25,523 nucleotides of DNA, taken from IMG/VR virus record IMGVR_UViG_3300032323_003246, positions 1-25,523 of that record. One strand, 5' to 3'. Numbering within the stretch: the stretch's first letter is position 1; each line of letters begins with the position of its first letter. Made by a program: the position numbers and the translations under genes. The notes beneath the pieces were generated by a model, which ran no database searches, was not told where the DNA came from, and saw only the letters and a program-made list of their open reading frames with translations. Source of the stretch: a virus. Positions 1-5,410 of the stretch are shown here, piece after piece.

Positions 1-1
1 A

Positions 2-169
2 CTAGCTGAAAAGGGCTTACAGGTCAAAAACACTGCTAACAATAACCCTTTATGGCTACCCACAGAGGAAGGAAAACAATATTCCCAAGTGGTTCTAGAT
101 ACTGCAAAGGGACATAACAAAACTGTTCAGTCGCTACAGTGGTATCCATCTGTGGTTGATGTGATTTAA
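2..169 (+). CDS. C-terminal fragment of an unidentified protein (5' end outside window)
   Basis: A frame open from the left edge ends at the TAA at 167-169 and encodes about 55 residues, beginning LAEKGLQVKN and ending YPSVVDVI. The segment WLPTEEGKQYSQ resembles the C-terminal part of some phage antirepressor-like or DNA-binding proteins, in which a residue pair such as 'T-E-x-G-K' follows an aromatic. That resemblance is weak and not diagnostic. The frame is followed within 20 bp by a strong hairpin terminator, which supports it being a real gene end. The product cannot be named from this fragment. Confidence 0.55.
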   Translation, partial: LAEKGLQVKNTANNNPLWLPTEEGKQYSQVVLDTAKGHNKTVQSLQWYPSVVDVI

Positions 170-184
170 TCCACAACAAAAACG

Positions 185-217
185 AAACCCCTGGACTAGC
201 AACAATCCAGGGGTTTT
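185..217. terminator. Bidirectional intrinsic terminator
   Basis: The stem AAACCCCTGGA (185-195) pairs with TCCAGGGGTTT (206-216) across a 10-nt loop, with T-runs available on both strands. It lies between the plus-strand gene ending at 169 and the minus-strand gene ending at 220, so it can terminate both convergent transcripts. Confidence 0.85.
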
Positions 218-219
218 AA

Positions 220-384
220 TCAGGAATTAGCGATCGCTCTCAATTCTTCATCTGAGAAGAATTTTGAGTATGGAGTACCCTGCTGTGAGCAAACCCACCC
301 CGGTACTTTTTTATTTATATGCCTCTCTATTTTTGTGTGGAAAATATACACAACGTTGTTAAAAGTAAATTGCTGTCCTTTCAT
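220..384 (-). CDS. Small hypothetical phage protein (54 aa)
   Basis: The likely product starts MKGQQFTFNN and ends LRAIANS. I chose the ATG at 384-382 rather than the longer upstream frame because AAAAGAGAT, a plausible ribosome binding site, lies just 5' of it. The gene sits 19 bp downstream of the 404-658 gene on the same strand, and the pair probably forms one transcript from the promoter at 691-720, ending at the hairpin at 185-217. The protein is small and basic with a central aromatic stretch (VVYIFHTKI). I do not recognise a family. Confidence 0.6.
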   Translation of the reverse strand: MKGQQFTFNNVVYIFHTKIERHINKKVPGWVCSQQGTPYSKFFSDEELRAIANS

Positions 385-403
385 AATTTTATCTCTTTTC
401 TGT

Positions 404-658
404 TTAAATAGATACAAGAAACTTACGGGGTGGTCTTCTTAATGTGAGCCATTCTTGACGATAAGCGACTTTCAAGGGTCGCCAATCTATTTTAGCGACT
501 ACCCTATCTTTCAGTTTTCTGACGACTTTGAAGTCAACATAATCTACTCCTAATTGTTCAGACGCGTATCTGACCAAGGAATCTTGAGACCAGGTTTTAA
601 CTTCTGTAACGTCAATAACAATTGATTCAGATTTGTCGGTTTCAAATTCAATGAACAT
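404..658 (-). CDS. Hypothetical phage protein (84 aa), first gene of a small minus operon
   Basis: This encodes 84 residues with an acidic N-terminus (MFIEFETDKSES) and a basic C-terminus (LTLRRPPRKFLVSI). The ATG at 658-656 is preceded by ACAAGGAGACAAGCA, a strong ribosome binding site repeated almost exactly before other genes in this arm. Its promoter is a copy of the shared early promoter (-35 at 715-720, -10 at 691-696). No domain is recognised. Sharing a promoter with the ADP-ribosyltransferase gene suggests co-regulation as an early accessory gene, but not a function. Confidence 0.7.
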   Translation of the reverse strand: MFIEFETDKSESIVIDVTEVKTWSQDSLVRYASEQLGVDYVDFKVVRKLKDRVVAKIDWRPLKVAYRQEWLTLRRPPRKFLVSI

Positions 659-806
659 TGCTTGTCTCCTTGTTTTCTGTGTATGTAATTACTATAGTCT
701 ATTCTACTATTTATTGTCAATAGATTTTTAAGATAATTTGTACTGAACTTTTAAAAGATTTTCTTGTGTAGTCAAGTTTACGGTTGGGTATTTGAGCGAT
801 CGCTGT
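656..806 (-). promoter_or_regulatory. Duplicated early promoter/leader module, copy A
   Basis: Read on the minus strand this holds GCGATCGC, then CCCAACCGTAAACTTGACTA, the element TTCAGTAC (740-747), -35 TTGACA (720-715), an 18-bp spacer, -10 TATAGT (696-691), ATTACATA, and the ribosome binding site AAGGAGA. The whole block recurs at 1393-1533 with few differences. The gap from TTCAGTAC to the -35 is 19 bp here but 9 bp in copy B, a difference of one helical turn. Confidence 0.8.
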
Positions 807-878
807 AGTACCTGTTGATATCAGATTAAAATATCAGATCCAAGTACCATTTTTAATTTACGTATTTGAACATAAAAT

Positions 879-906
879 AACCGCTTAGACTTTCATCTAA
901 GCGGTT
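879..906 (-). terminator. Intrinsic terminator of the ADP-ribosyltransferase gene
   Basis: AACCGCTTAGA (879-889) and TCTAAGCGGTT (896-906) form an 11-bp perfect stem with a 6-nt loop. On the minus strand the stem is followed by TTATTTTATG. It lies 30 bp downstream of the stop codon of the 937-1395 gene. Confidence 0.75.
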
Positions 907-936
907 ACAAGTTATTTAAAGTAGTTTATATATTAA

Positions 937-1395
937 TTAAATTTCTTTCAAAACTATTGTATATTCTTCCCAGCCGTCTTTCTCAATAGAAAGAACTTCA
1001 AAGCCAGTCAAGGGTAAGAACAATACTTCTCGTTCTTCAAAGTATTCAGAGAACTTAGAAATATCTCTCCCGGTTTTAGACTCAATCACAAGGGTAATCG
1101 ATCTGTTATCTGTTTTGGACAAGGGTACACCCAAGCAGTTGAATTTCTGAGCTATGACTTGGCTTTTGGATGTGGACATAAAGCCCATATCTCTATAAAC
1201 TCTACCCACTTTAAAGTGGGTAGATATTTCTGACTTGTCAAGGGTTAAGCCACGGTAGACTATTCCCCTAACACATTTAACATTTTGTAAATCTTCAATT
1301 ATTTGTTCTACTGACTCATGATTTTTCCCGTATCTTAAAACCCGGTTAATTGCACCGTAATCTTGTTGAGTATACTGGTTTAATGTTGTAGTCAT
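937..1395 (-). CDS. Single-domain ADP-ribosyltransferase (R-S-E class), phage-encoded
   Basis: The 152-residue product has the three signatures of R-S-E class mono-ADP-ribosyltransferases. There is a Y-R-G motif at 47-49 (R48), the S-T-S motif at 74-76 inside GFMSTS, and the E-x-E turn at 121-123 (E121-R-E123) followed by VLFLP. E123 is the expected catalytic glutamate and R48 the NAD-binding arginine. Phage enzymes of this class, such as T4 Alt and ModA, use NAD+ to modify host proteins including RNA polymerase; the target here is unknown. The protein is shorter than those and has no signal peptide, so an intracellular role is likely. The start at 1395 follows AAGGGAGACAGACA, and a shared early promoter lies directly upstream; the longer frame back to 1548 runs through that promoter and is rejected. 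A toxin-like role in superinfection exclusion is an alternative. Confidence 0.82.
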   Translation of the reverse strand: MTTTLNQYTQQDYGAINRVLRYGKNHESVEQIIEDLQNVKCVRGIVYRGLTLDKSEISTHFKVGRVYRDMGFMSTSKSQVIAQKFNCLGVPLSKTDNRSITLVIESKTGRDISKFSEYFEEREVLFLPLTGFEVLSIEKDGWEEYTIVLKEI

Positions 1396-1533
1396 TGTCT
1401 GTCTCCCTTGTTTCCTGAGTATGTAATTACTATAGTCTATTCTACTATTTATTGTCAAGTAGTTTGTGTACTGAACTTTTACAAATATCTTTGTGTAGTC
1501 AAGTTTACGGTTGGGTACTTGAGCGATCGCTGT
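1393..1533 (-). promoter_or_regulatory. Duplicated early promoter/leader module, copy B (drives the ADP-ribosyltransferase)
   Basis: On the minus strand: GCGATCGC at the 5' end, TTCAGTAC (1475-1468), a 9-bp gap, -35 TTGACA (1458-1453), an 18-bp spacer, -10 TATAGT (1434-1429), ATTACATA, then the ribosome binding site GGGAGAC and the ATG at 1395. It is almost the same sequence as 656-806. Confidence 0.82.
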
Positions 1534-1610
1534 CCAGTTGCACCCCAATAATCCCCAATCTCTTGTAAATCAAGGGCTTTAAGAATTTATAAAATATTTT
1601 CTAAAATCTA

Positions 1611-1639
1611 TTGACAATAAATAAAAGATAGACTATAGT
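1611..1639 (+). promoter_or_regulatory. Early-type promoter for the 1672 gene
   Basis: -35 TTGACA (1611-1616), a 17-bp spacer and -10 TATAGT (1634-1639), followed by AGTTACATA as in the minus-strand copies. The upstream element differs: AAAATATTTTCTAAA lies just before the -35, as it also does before the promoter near 2029. Confidence 0.8.
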
Positions 1640-1671
1640 AGTTACATAAGCAAAAACAAGGCAAACAGACA

Positions 1672-1878
1672 ATGAAAAAAATACATAACTTGGTGATTGC
1701 CAAGATGATTCTTGAAGACATCAAGAATCTTTCAGATGGAGAAATTGATAGAATTTTTAATAACGTAGTGCAGGTAAACACCTGTAAAAAAGCTGCCAAA
1801 GAAATAAGGGATTTGATAAATAACTCACAACAGGAACAAGACCTTGTAAGTTCTTTAAGGCAGTTGTACAGCAAATAA
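1672..1878 (+). CDS. Small helical hypothetical protein (68 aa)
   Basis: The 68-residue product (MKKIHNLVIA... SLRQLYSK) is rich in Lys, Glu, Ile and Leu and looks wholly helical, possibly a small oligomeric or adaptor protein. It has its own consensus promoter (1611-1639), a modest ribosome binding site (AAGG) and a hairpin terminator at 1896-1920, so it is a complete single-gene unit. An overlapping minus-strand frame at 1608-1895 has no such signals. No family is recognised. Confidence 0.72.
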   Translation: MKKIHNLVIAKMILEDIKNLSDGEIDRIFNNVVQVNTCKKAAKEIRDLINNSQQEQDLVSSLRQLYSK

Positions 1879-1895
1879 GAACCACAATAAATCAT

Positions 1896-1924
1896 AACCC
1901 TCTTGACTATCAGGAGGGTTTTTA
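1896..1924 (+). terminator. Intrinsic terminator after the 1672 gene
   Basis: AACCCTC (1896-1902) pairs with GAGGGTT (1914-1920), followed by TTTT. The loop (TTGACTATCAG) is nearly the same as that of the terminator at 2277-2307, so the two terminators are related copies. Confidence 0.8.
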
Positions 1925-2028
1925 ATGTTGAGAGATTTCTTAATACTACTTGTCTCTGTCTGACTACGGAGTTATTTAAGCTTTATTCCATACAAAATAA
2001 CGGTTTTAAAAAATATTTTCTAAACCAC

Positions 2029-2065
2029 TTGACGGTAAATATCTAATGTGATAGACTATATATAT
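2029..2065 (+). promoter_or_regulatory. Early-type promoter variant for the 2086 gene
   Basis: The -35-like TTGACG (2029-2034) is preceded by AAATATTTTCTAAA, and the conserved block GATAGACTATATATATA lies at 2050-2066. The gap from -35 to TATATA is 22 bp, longer than the 17-18 bp of the sister promoters. Either the real -10 lies a few bases upstream or the block is a regulator site. Confidence 0.55.
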
Positions 2066-2085
2066 AAACGAAACCAGGAAAAAGT

Positions 2086-2262
2086 ATGAAGTATAGATGG
2101 AAAGATGGAAAGGCACAGGCGATCGCTTACGTTCCTGCGTTAGGCAGATGCGCAGTTGTTCGTGAGGCTAACAGCATTCATGACTTATATGGCGGCGATG
2201 AAGACGGTGATGAAGATGAAGACGGTAATGAAGATGAAGACGGCGATACAGATGAAGATTAA
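2086..2262 (+). CDS. Small protein with a highly acidic C-terminal tail (58 aa)
   Basis: ATG at 2086 and TAA at 2260-2262 give 58 residues. The first about 35 are ordinary and slightly basic (MKYRWKDGKAQAIAYVPALG); the last 21 are almost all Asp, Glu and Gly with only a single Asn and a single Thr. AGGA lies seven bases upstream of the ATG, an early-type promoter precedes it and a strong terminator follows. Acidic tails of this kind occur in DNA-mimic or protein-binding phage proteins, but nothing here proves that role. The tail is coded by GAT/GAA/GAC repeats that may expand by slippage. Confidence 0.68.
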   Translation: MKYRWKDGKAQAIAYVPALGRCAVVREANSIHDLYGGDEDGDEDEDGNEDEDGDTDED

Positions 2263-2276
2263 ACCATAAAGCAATC

Positions 2277-2307
2277 AAAACCCTCTTAACTATCAAGAGG
2301 GTTTTTT
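2277..2307. terminator. Bidirectional intrinsic terminator
   Basis: AAAACCCTCTT (2277-2287) pairs with AAGAGGGTTTT (2295-2305), with a T-run after it on the plus strand and the complementary T-run on the minus strand. It serves both the 2086 gene and the convergent HNH gene, whose stop codon at 2293-2295 lies inside the loop. Confidence 0.85.
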
Positions 2308-2637
2308 AACATTAATTTTTAATTTCCGCAACTGTTGATAATTTCGCTTTAGGCGGGCTGTAAACTCAGCGGTATTATGATTCTTCCATTCTGGATTTAT
2401 AAGGTCAATAATCCAATTTTTGGGACTATGACAGACAGTTTTATGACAGTGTCTACAGACTGGGAAAATATTAATCCCATATCTGTCTCCTGACTTCCTA
2501 TAACTAGAGTGATGGACTTGTTCAGACTTATTAATCAAGCACACACAACAAATCCCATGGGTTCTTATATGTGCGTTGCGGCACTTTTTTTTATGCTTTT
2601 TGGCGTTGCTTCCATATCGGACTTGGTAGTTAGTCAT
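2293..2637 (-). CDS. HNH endonuclease (114 aa)
   Basis: The protein has a zinc-binding HNH layout: C30-C31-x-C33, then the V-H-H core at 41-43, then C61-x2-C64-H65 (VCRHCH). The N-terminus is very basic (KKHKKKCR), fitting DNA binding. Small HNH nucleases are common beside terminase genes in tailed phages, where some act with the terminase in packaging, and others are homing endonucleases. The short length and nearby terminase favour the packaging-type role, but a free-standing homing enzyme is possible. The stop codon sits inside the shared terminator at 2277-2307, and a minus-strand terminator lies just upstream at 2671-2703. I see no clear promoter or ribosome binding site. Confidence 0.8.
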   Translation of the reverse strand: MTNYQVRYGSNAKKHKKKCRNAHIRTHGICCVCLINKSEQVHHSSYRKSGDRYGINIFPVCRHCHKTVCHSPKNWIIDLINPEWKNHNTAEFTARLKRNYQQLRKLKINVKKPS

Positions 2638-2670
2638 TGTGACAAATAGATAACTACTACCAATGATAAT

Positions 2671-2703
2671 AAAAAACCTGCTTAAACTTTAATCTAAGCA
2701 GGT
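2671..2703 (-). terminator. Intrinsic terminator, minus strand
   Basis: ACCTGCTTA (2676-2684) pairs with TAAGCAGGT (2695-2703). Read on the minus strand the stem is followed by TTTTTT (2676-2671). It can stop transcripts coming from the 2916-3191 gene before they reach the HNH gene. Confidence 0.75.
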
Positions 2704-2754
2704 GTGGCTTATTTAATTTGTCCCTAAGCAATCGTGCCAAAGGACAAAAAGCCA

Positions 2755-2789
2755 TAAAAATTGCCTGTTTAAACTTAATTTAAACAGGC
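2755..2789 (-). terminator. Intrinsic terminator, minus strand (tandem with 2671-2703)
   Basis: GCCTGTTTAAA (2763-2773) pairs with TTTAAACAGGC (2779-2789) across a CTTAA loop. The minus-strand sequence after the stem is AATTTTTATGG. The stem resembles the 2676-2703 and 879-906 hairpins, so these may be related repeats. Confidence 0.7.
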
Positions 2790-2915
2790 TCAATCATGCC
2801 AAATGCTGATTATCTCGTTAGTCAATCGTGCCAACCGTTCCTGGGGTTTTTGAACGGTATTCATTGAACTTATTGCCTTGTAAAGGTTTTAGCCGGGGAC
2901 AACTAAACGGCACGA

Positions 2916-3191
2916 TTAAAAAGGGAAGTCGTCAGGGTCGCCTGACTTGTTGTATTCAGCCCAATAAAAATCATAAACTTCTTGGGTGTTTTTTATGTAC
3001 TCAGTATAAATAACTGGGATTGAGATATCCCAAGTAGATATTTCCCAAGTAAATTCTATTTTCCCACATTCAAAGGTAGATCCTTGAATAACTTCAATCT
3101 TAAATACAGGTAACTTGATAAACTTGAGAGTACCCAAGCGTTTCCAGTGAAATTGGAAGTTGAGTTCGCATAGGTTGAATAACTGTGTCAT
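2916..3191 (-). CDS. Hypothetical phage protein (91 aa)
   Basis: The 91-residue product (MTQLFNLCEL... DPDDFPF) is rich in aromatics and predicted beta strand in its middle, with an acidic C-terminus. The ATG at 3191-3189 follows AACAAGGAGACAGAGCC, the conserved strong ribosome binding site of this arm. Its likely promoter is the early-type one at 3361-3418; a 12-codon ORF and a long hairpin (3235-3266) lie between promoter and gene. I do not recognise a family. Confidence 0.7.
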   Translation of the reverse strand: MTQLFNLCELNFQFHWKRLGTLKFIKLPVFKIEVIQGSTFECGKIEFTWEISTWDISIPVIYTEYIKNTQEVYDFYWAEYNKSGDPDDFPF

Positions 3192-3234
3192 GGCTCTGTC
3201 TCCTTGTTATTGGTTTAATTTTCCAAAATTCTTG

Positions 3235-3266
3235 TTTTTTCATTAACTTTTACAGTTAATGAAAAA
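3235..3266 (-). other. Long inverted repeat in the 5' leader of the 2916-3191 gene
   Basis: Thirteen-base arms (TTTTTCATTAACT at 3236-3248 and AGTTAATGAAAAA at 3254-3266) flank a 5-nt loop. There is no T-run after it on the minus strand, so it is probably a leader structure rather than a terminator. Confidence 0.6.
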
Positions 3267-3301
3267 TCTTTGTGTGATAAACTCAAAGTATTTGAATCTA
3301 T

Positions 3302-3340
3302 CAATACAGAGATTCTTTTGATAAATCAATAGTCTTCATA
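3302..3340 (-). CDS. Possible 12-residue leader peptide or remnant gene
   Basis: ATG at 3340-3338 preceded by CAGGAGACAAAAGTT opens a frame of only 12 codons (MKTIDLSKESLY, then TGA). The promoter and ribosome binding site are as good as those of full-length neighbours, so this is either a true leader peptide, a start site for a gene lost by deletion, or a chance frame. Confidence 0.35.
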
Positions 3341-3360
3341 ACTTTTGTCTCCTGTTTTTT

Positions 3361-3418
3361 GTCTATATATATAGACTATCTTACTATTTATTTATTGTCA
3401 ACAGGTTTATGTACTGAA
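3361..3418 (-). promoter_or_regulatory. Early-type promoter variant with perfect 16-bp palindrome
   Basis: On the minus strand: TTCAGTAC (3418-3411), a 9-bp gap, -35 TTGACA (3401-3396), then the conserved block ending in the perfect palindrome GTCTATATATATAGAC (3361-3376). As at 2029, the -35 to TATATA gap is 22 bp. The palindrome could be the site of a dimeric regulator. Confidence 0.65.
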
Positions 3419-3465
3419 CTTTAGTAAATATTATTTATACTTAAAGTACATAATTCTTAGGCACG

Positions 3466-3494
3466 TTGACAAGGTCTAATAGATAGACTATGTT
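3466..3494 (+). promoter_or_regulatory. Early-type promoter for the 3523 gene
   Basis: -35 TTGACA (3466-3471), a 17-bp spacer containing AGATAGAC, and -10 TATGTT (3489-3494), followed by GGTTACAAA. This matches the other early promoters except for the upstream element. Confidence 0.75.
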
Positions 3495-3522
3495 AGTGGT
3501 TACAAATCGAAAGGAAGACAAT

Positions 3523-3885
3523 ATGACTTATCATCCAGAAACTCAAGCCCGCTACAACGCTACCGAAAAAGGTAAAGCACGTAAACGTAAGTGGGTTGCT
3601 AACATGACCGAAGAACAAAAAGAGAAACAGCGTCAAGCTAAACGCGAATGGGCAGAAAACATGACTGAAGAACAGAAGGAAAAGCAGCGGCAAGCTAATC
3701 GTGAGTGGGCTGCTAACATGACAGAGGACCAATTAATAAAGCAGCGTGAGTCTAGGCAAAGATGGTTAAACAATATGACTGAAGAACAGAAGGAAAAGCA
3801 ACGGGAGTATATGCGTGAGTACAGTAGAAACAGACGACTAAAAAAGCTACAGAACAAGGAAGATACTAAGCAAACGGATTGTTGA
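3523..3885 (+). CDS. Protein of four 19-residue charged helical repeats (120 aa)
   Basis: After a short N-terminus (MTYHPETQARYNATEKGKAR) the protein is made of four tandem repeats of 19 residues, each beginning N-M-T-E and continuing with a Gln/Lys/Arg-rich helix that ends in R-E-W/Y or R-W. The C-terminus is basic (RNRRLKKLQNK). Repeats 1, 2 and 4 are very close; repeat 3 has diverged. I chose the ATG at 3523 because AAAGGAAGAC precedes it and the promoter's start point falls near 3500; an in-frame ATG at 3490 lies within the -10. The periodic aromatic and basic residues suggest binding to DNA, RNA or an acidic protein, but no family is assigned. Its last 20 bp overlap the terminase gene tail-to-tail. 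Confidence 0.75.
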   Translation: MTYHPETQARYNATEKGKARKRKWVANMTEEQKEKQRQAKREWAENMTEEQKEKQRQANREWAANMTEDQLIKQRESRQRWLNNMTEEQKEKQREYMREYSRNRRLKKLQNKEDTKQTDC

Positions 3886-5338
3886 TTTTTCCGCCCACAA
3901 AGGTACTTCGAGGTGCTGAGTTGCCCAATTCACTAAAAGCACCATCGGCACTGTCTACAATGTCATTGGTGAGGGGTTTTTTACTTCCATCAAATTCATG
4001 TATCGCAGCAAGAAACTGGTCGTTCCAAGCACCCCTAAGTAGTTTGACTTTTCCCTGTTTGGCTGCGATCGCCATGGGTAAGGCACGGGTCACTTTATCC
4101 CCCAATGGTTTAATTCCTTTAGCGTCAAATTCTGTTAGTTGACGCTTTAGCGAAACTTCATAACGTTTACCAGCACTACCACCTTCTAGTTCCCACCTGA
4201 TTTTACAATCTGGACCATCTTGGTAAGCAATCTTAACTACTGATAAGTCACCTTCTTCTGCTGATACTTGTTCCCAGTGACAGTCAAGGATGTAGTACGT
4301 GCCTTGATGCAATTTAATTTTAGTACGTACACTATAGAAACTAGACTTGGTGGCAACATCAGCGGCGGTGGCTGCAAAGTCCCAAAATGCCACAGTTGTA
4401 CCACCACTGGGAACTGCGTTAACAATCTCAAACCACTGACGATTAAAGATGGTCCCTGATTCATATTTAATTTTCCAGTTGCCTTTAAGTAGCCTTTCCA
4501 TCTCTACAGGGTGCAACGATAATAGATTTTGTAAGTATTGGGGGTTGGTTTCTATTAGTGCTGGGTTGTCATAAACTGTACCTTTAATAAAACTAAAGCT
4601 TTTAGGCGGTGCTATTTCTGCTAAGTCAGGAAACTTGTCCATGAGTTCATCTTCGGTATCACCCCAGTGCAATTCTCCATTAATCCGATAGAAATAACGG
4701 ATAATTCCTGACCGTTCCTCTATGGGATATCCTGTGTTCTGATCAATGTACCAACTAATCATCTTAGCTACCCATGAATCAGCATCAGGGTTACAAGTTG
4801 CATCTATGCGAGGCTTGACCCCACAGGCGGAACGATTACGAGAAAAGAGAAACCAGAATTGACGCTCTGTAAACTTAGTCAGTTCATCAAAACCGATATG
4901 GCATATCTGCGAACCAGGGTACTTATCTTCTACATCTTTCTCATACTGAGCATGACCAAAACTAATCGCGCTTCCATTGGGAAATGTCCAGTCAAGCTGG
5001 TATTCTCGTGCTATTGAGTTTTTTATTTGTTTATATAAACTCCTAGACTCATCCCATAAACCTCCCTCATTAGTTATTTCCGGTCGAGTTCTTCTGAAGA
5101 TTACTGAACCATAACCAGGCACGTTTAAATATTTAGCTGCTTTTAGTAACATAGCATAACTTTTTCCACTGCCGGCTGCACCCCCATATATGCAGACATC
5201 AGCGTAGTTGTCATAAAATAGTTCTTGCGCTCCGGGCTGAGGGTCTGGCAGATCAATCTGAACTATTTGGTTTTTAGATAACCTGGTTTTAGTGGACTCC
5301 CTGACTTTAATGATGTTTTTAGGATTAAGTTTGTTCAT
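3866..5338 (-). CDS. terL: Phage terminase large subunit (ATPase-nuclease packaging motor)
   Basis: The product of about 490 residues has the TerL layout. Walker A is GGAAGSGKS at about residues 52-60. Walker B is CHIGFDE at about 146-152, with the catalytic Glu after Asp, followed by the ATC-N-P coupling motif near 180-184. A C-terminal RNase H-fold nuclease begins near VAFWDFAAT. TerL translocates DNA into the prohead and cuts concatemers. I prefer the ATG at 5338 over an upstream GTG at 5365, which lies inside a terminator. There is no clear ribosome binding site. The gene is on the strand opposite to the capsid genes, unlike the usual terminase-portal-capsid order, and no portal or small terminase gene was seen nearby. 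The 3' end overlaps the convergent repeat-protein gene by 20 bp. Confidence 0.93.
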   Translation of the reverse strand: MNKLNPKNIIKVRESTKTRLSKNQIVQIDLPDPQPGAQELFYDNYADVCIYGGAAGSGKSYAMLLKAAKYLNVPGYGSVIFRRTRPEITNEGGLWDESRSLYKQIKNSIAREYQLDWTFPNGSAISFGHAQYEKDVEDKYPGSQICHIGFDELTKFTERQFWFLFSRNRSACGVKPRIDATCNPDADSWVAKMISWYIDQNTGYPIEERSGIIRYFYRINGELHWGDTEDELMDKFPDLAEIAPPKSFSFIKGTVYDNPALIETNPQYLQNLLSLHPVEMERLLKGNWKIKYESGTIFNRQWFEIVNAVPSGGTTVAFWDFAATAADVATKSSFYSVRTKIKLHQGTYYILDCHWEQVSAEEGDLSVVKIAYQDGPDCKIRWELEGGSAGKRYEVSLKRQLTEFDAKGIKPLGDKVTRALPMAIAAKQGKVKLLRGAWNDQFLAAIHEFDGSKKPLTNDIVDSADGAFSELGNSAPRSTFVGGKINNPFA

Positions 5339-5352
5339 GATTTTTATATGCA

Positions 5353-5380
5353 CAAAAAAACCCACTGTTAATAGTGGGTT
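5353..5380 (-). terminator. Intrinsic terminator immediately upstream of terminase
   Basis: AACCCACT (5359-5366) pairs with AGTGGGTT (5373-5380). On the minus strand the stem is followed by a seven-T run. It lies between the 5411-5938 gene and the terminase ATG at 5338, so terminase must rely on read-through, antitermination or a promoter I cannot see. Confidence 0.85.
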
Positions 5381-5410
5381 AAAGGATGAGAAAGCTAAAT
5401 CTATTATGTA

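Larger units (their letters stand above)
2638..2915. other. Non-coding region of hairpins with repeated CAATCRTGCCAA motif
   Basis: This 278-bp gap holds no convincing gene. CAATCGTGCCAA occurs at 2729-2740 and 2823-2834, CAATCATGCCAA at 2791-2802, and the inverted core GGCACGATT at 2909-2917. Hairpins lie between the copies: 2676-2703, 2763-2789, and ACCGTTC/GAACGGT near 2834-2858. The first motif copy sits in the loop of a possible fold in which TTTGTCC (2718-2724) pairs with GGACAAA near 2742. It may be a structured RNA, a protein-binding array, or a replication or packaging site. Confidence 0.5.

Noticed and set aside
1608-1895. Minus-strand 95-codon frame opposite the 1672 gene
   Set aside because: It covers the plus-strand gene and its promoter, is rich in Cys/Leu/Ser from antisense reading, and has no start signals.
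2671-2834. Possible CRISPR-like array because of repeated 12-mers and hairpins
   Set aside because: Spacing between copies (62 and 32 bp) is irregular, the repeat is too short, and two of the hairpins are ordinary terminators.
2828-3013. Plus-strand 61-codon frame starting with GTG
   Set aside because: It begins inside a repeated CAATCGTGCC motif, overlaps the better supported minus gene at 2916-3191, and lacks a ribosome binding site.
3493-3857. Two minus-strand frames opposite the repeat protein
   Set aside because: Their repetitive Phe/Leu/Ser content mirrors the 57-bp repeats of the plus-strand gene, which has the promoter and ribosome binding site.
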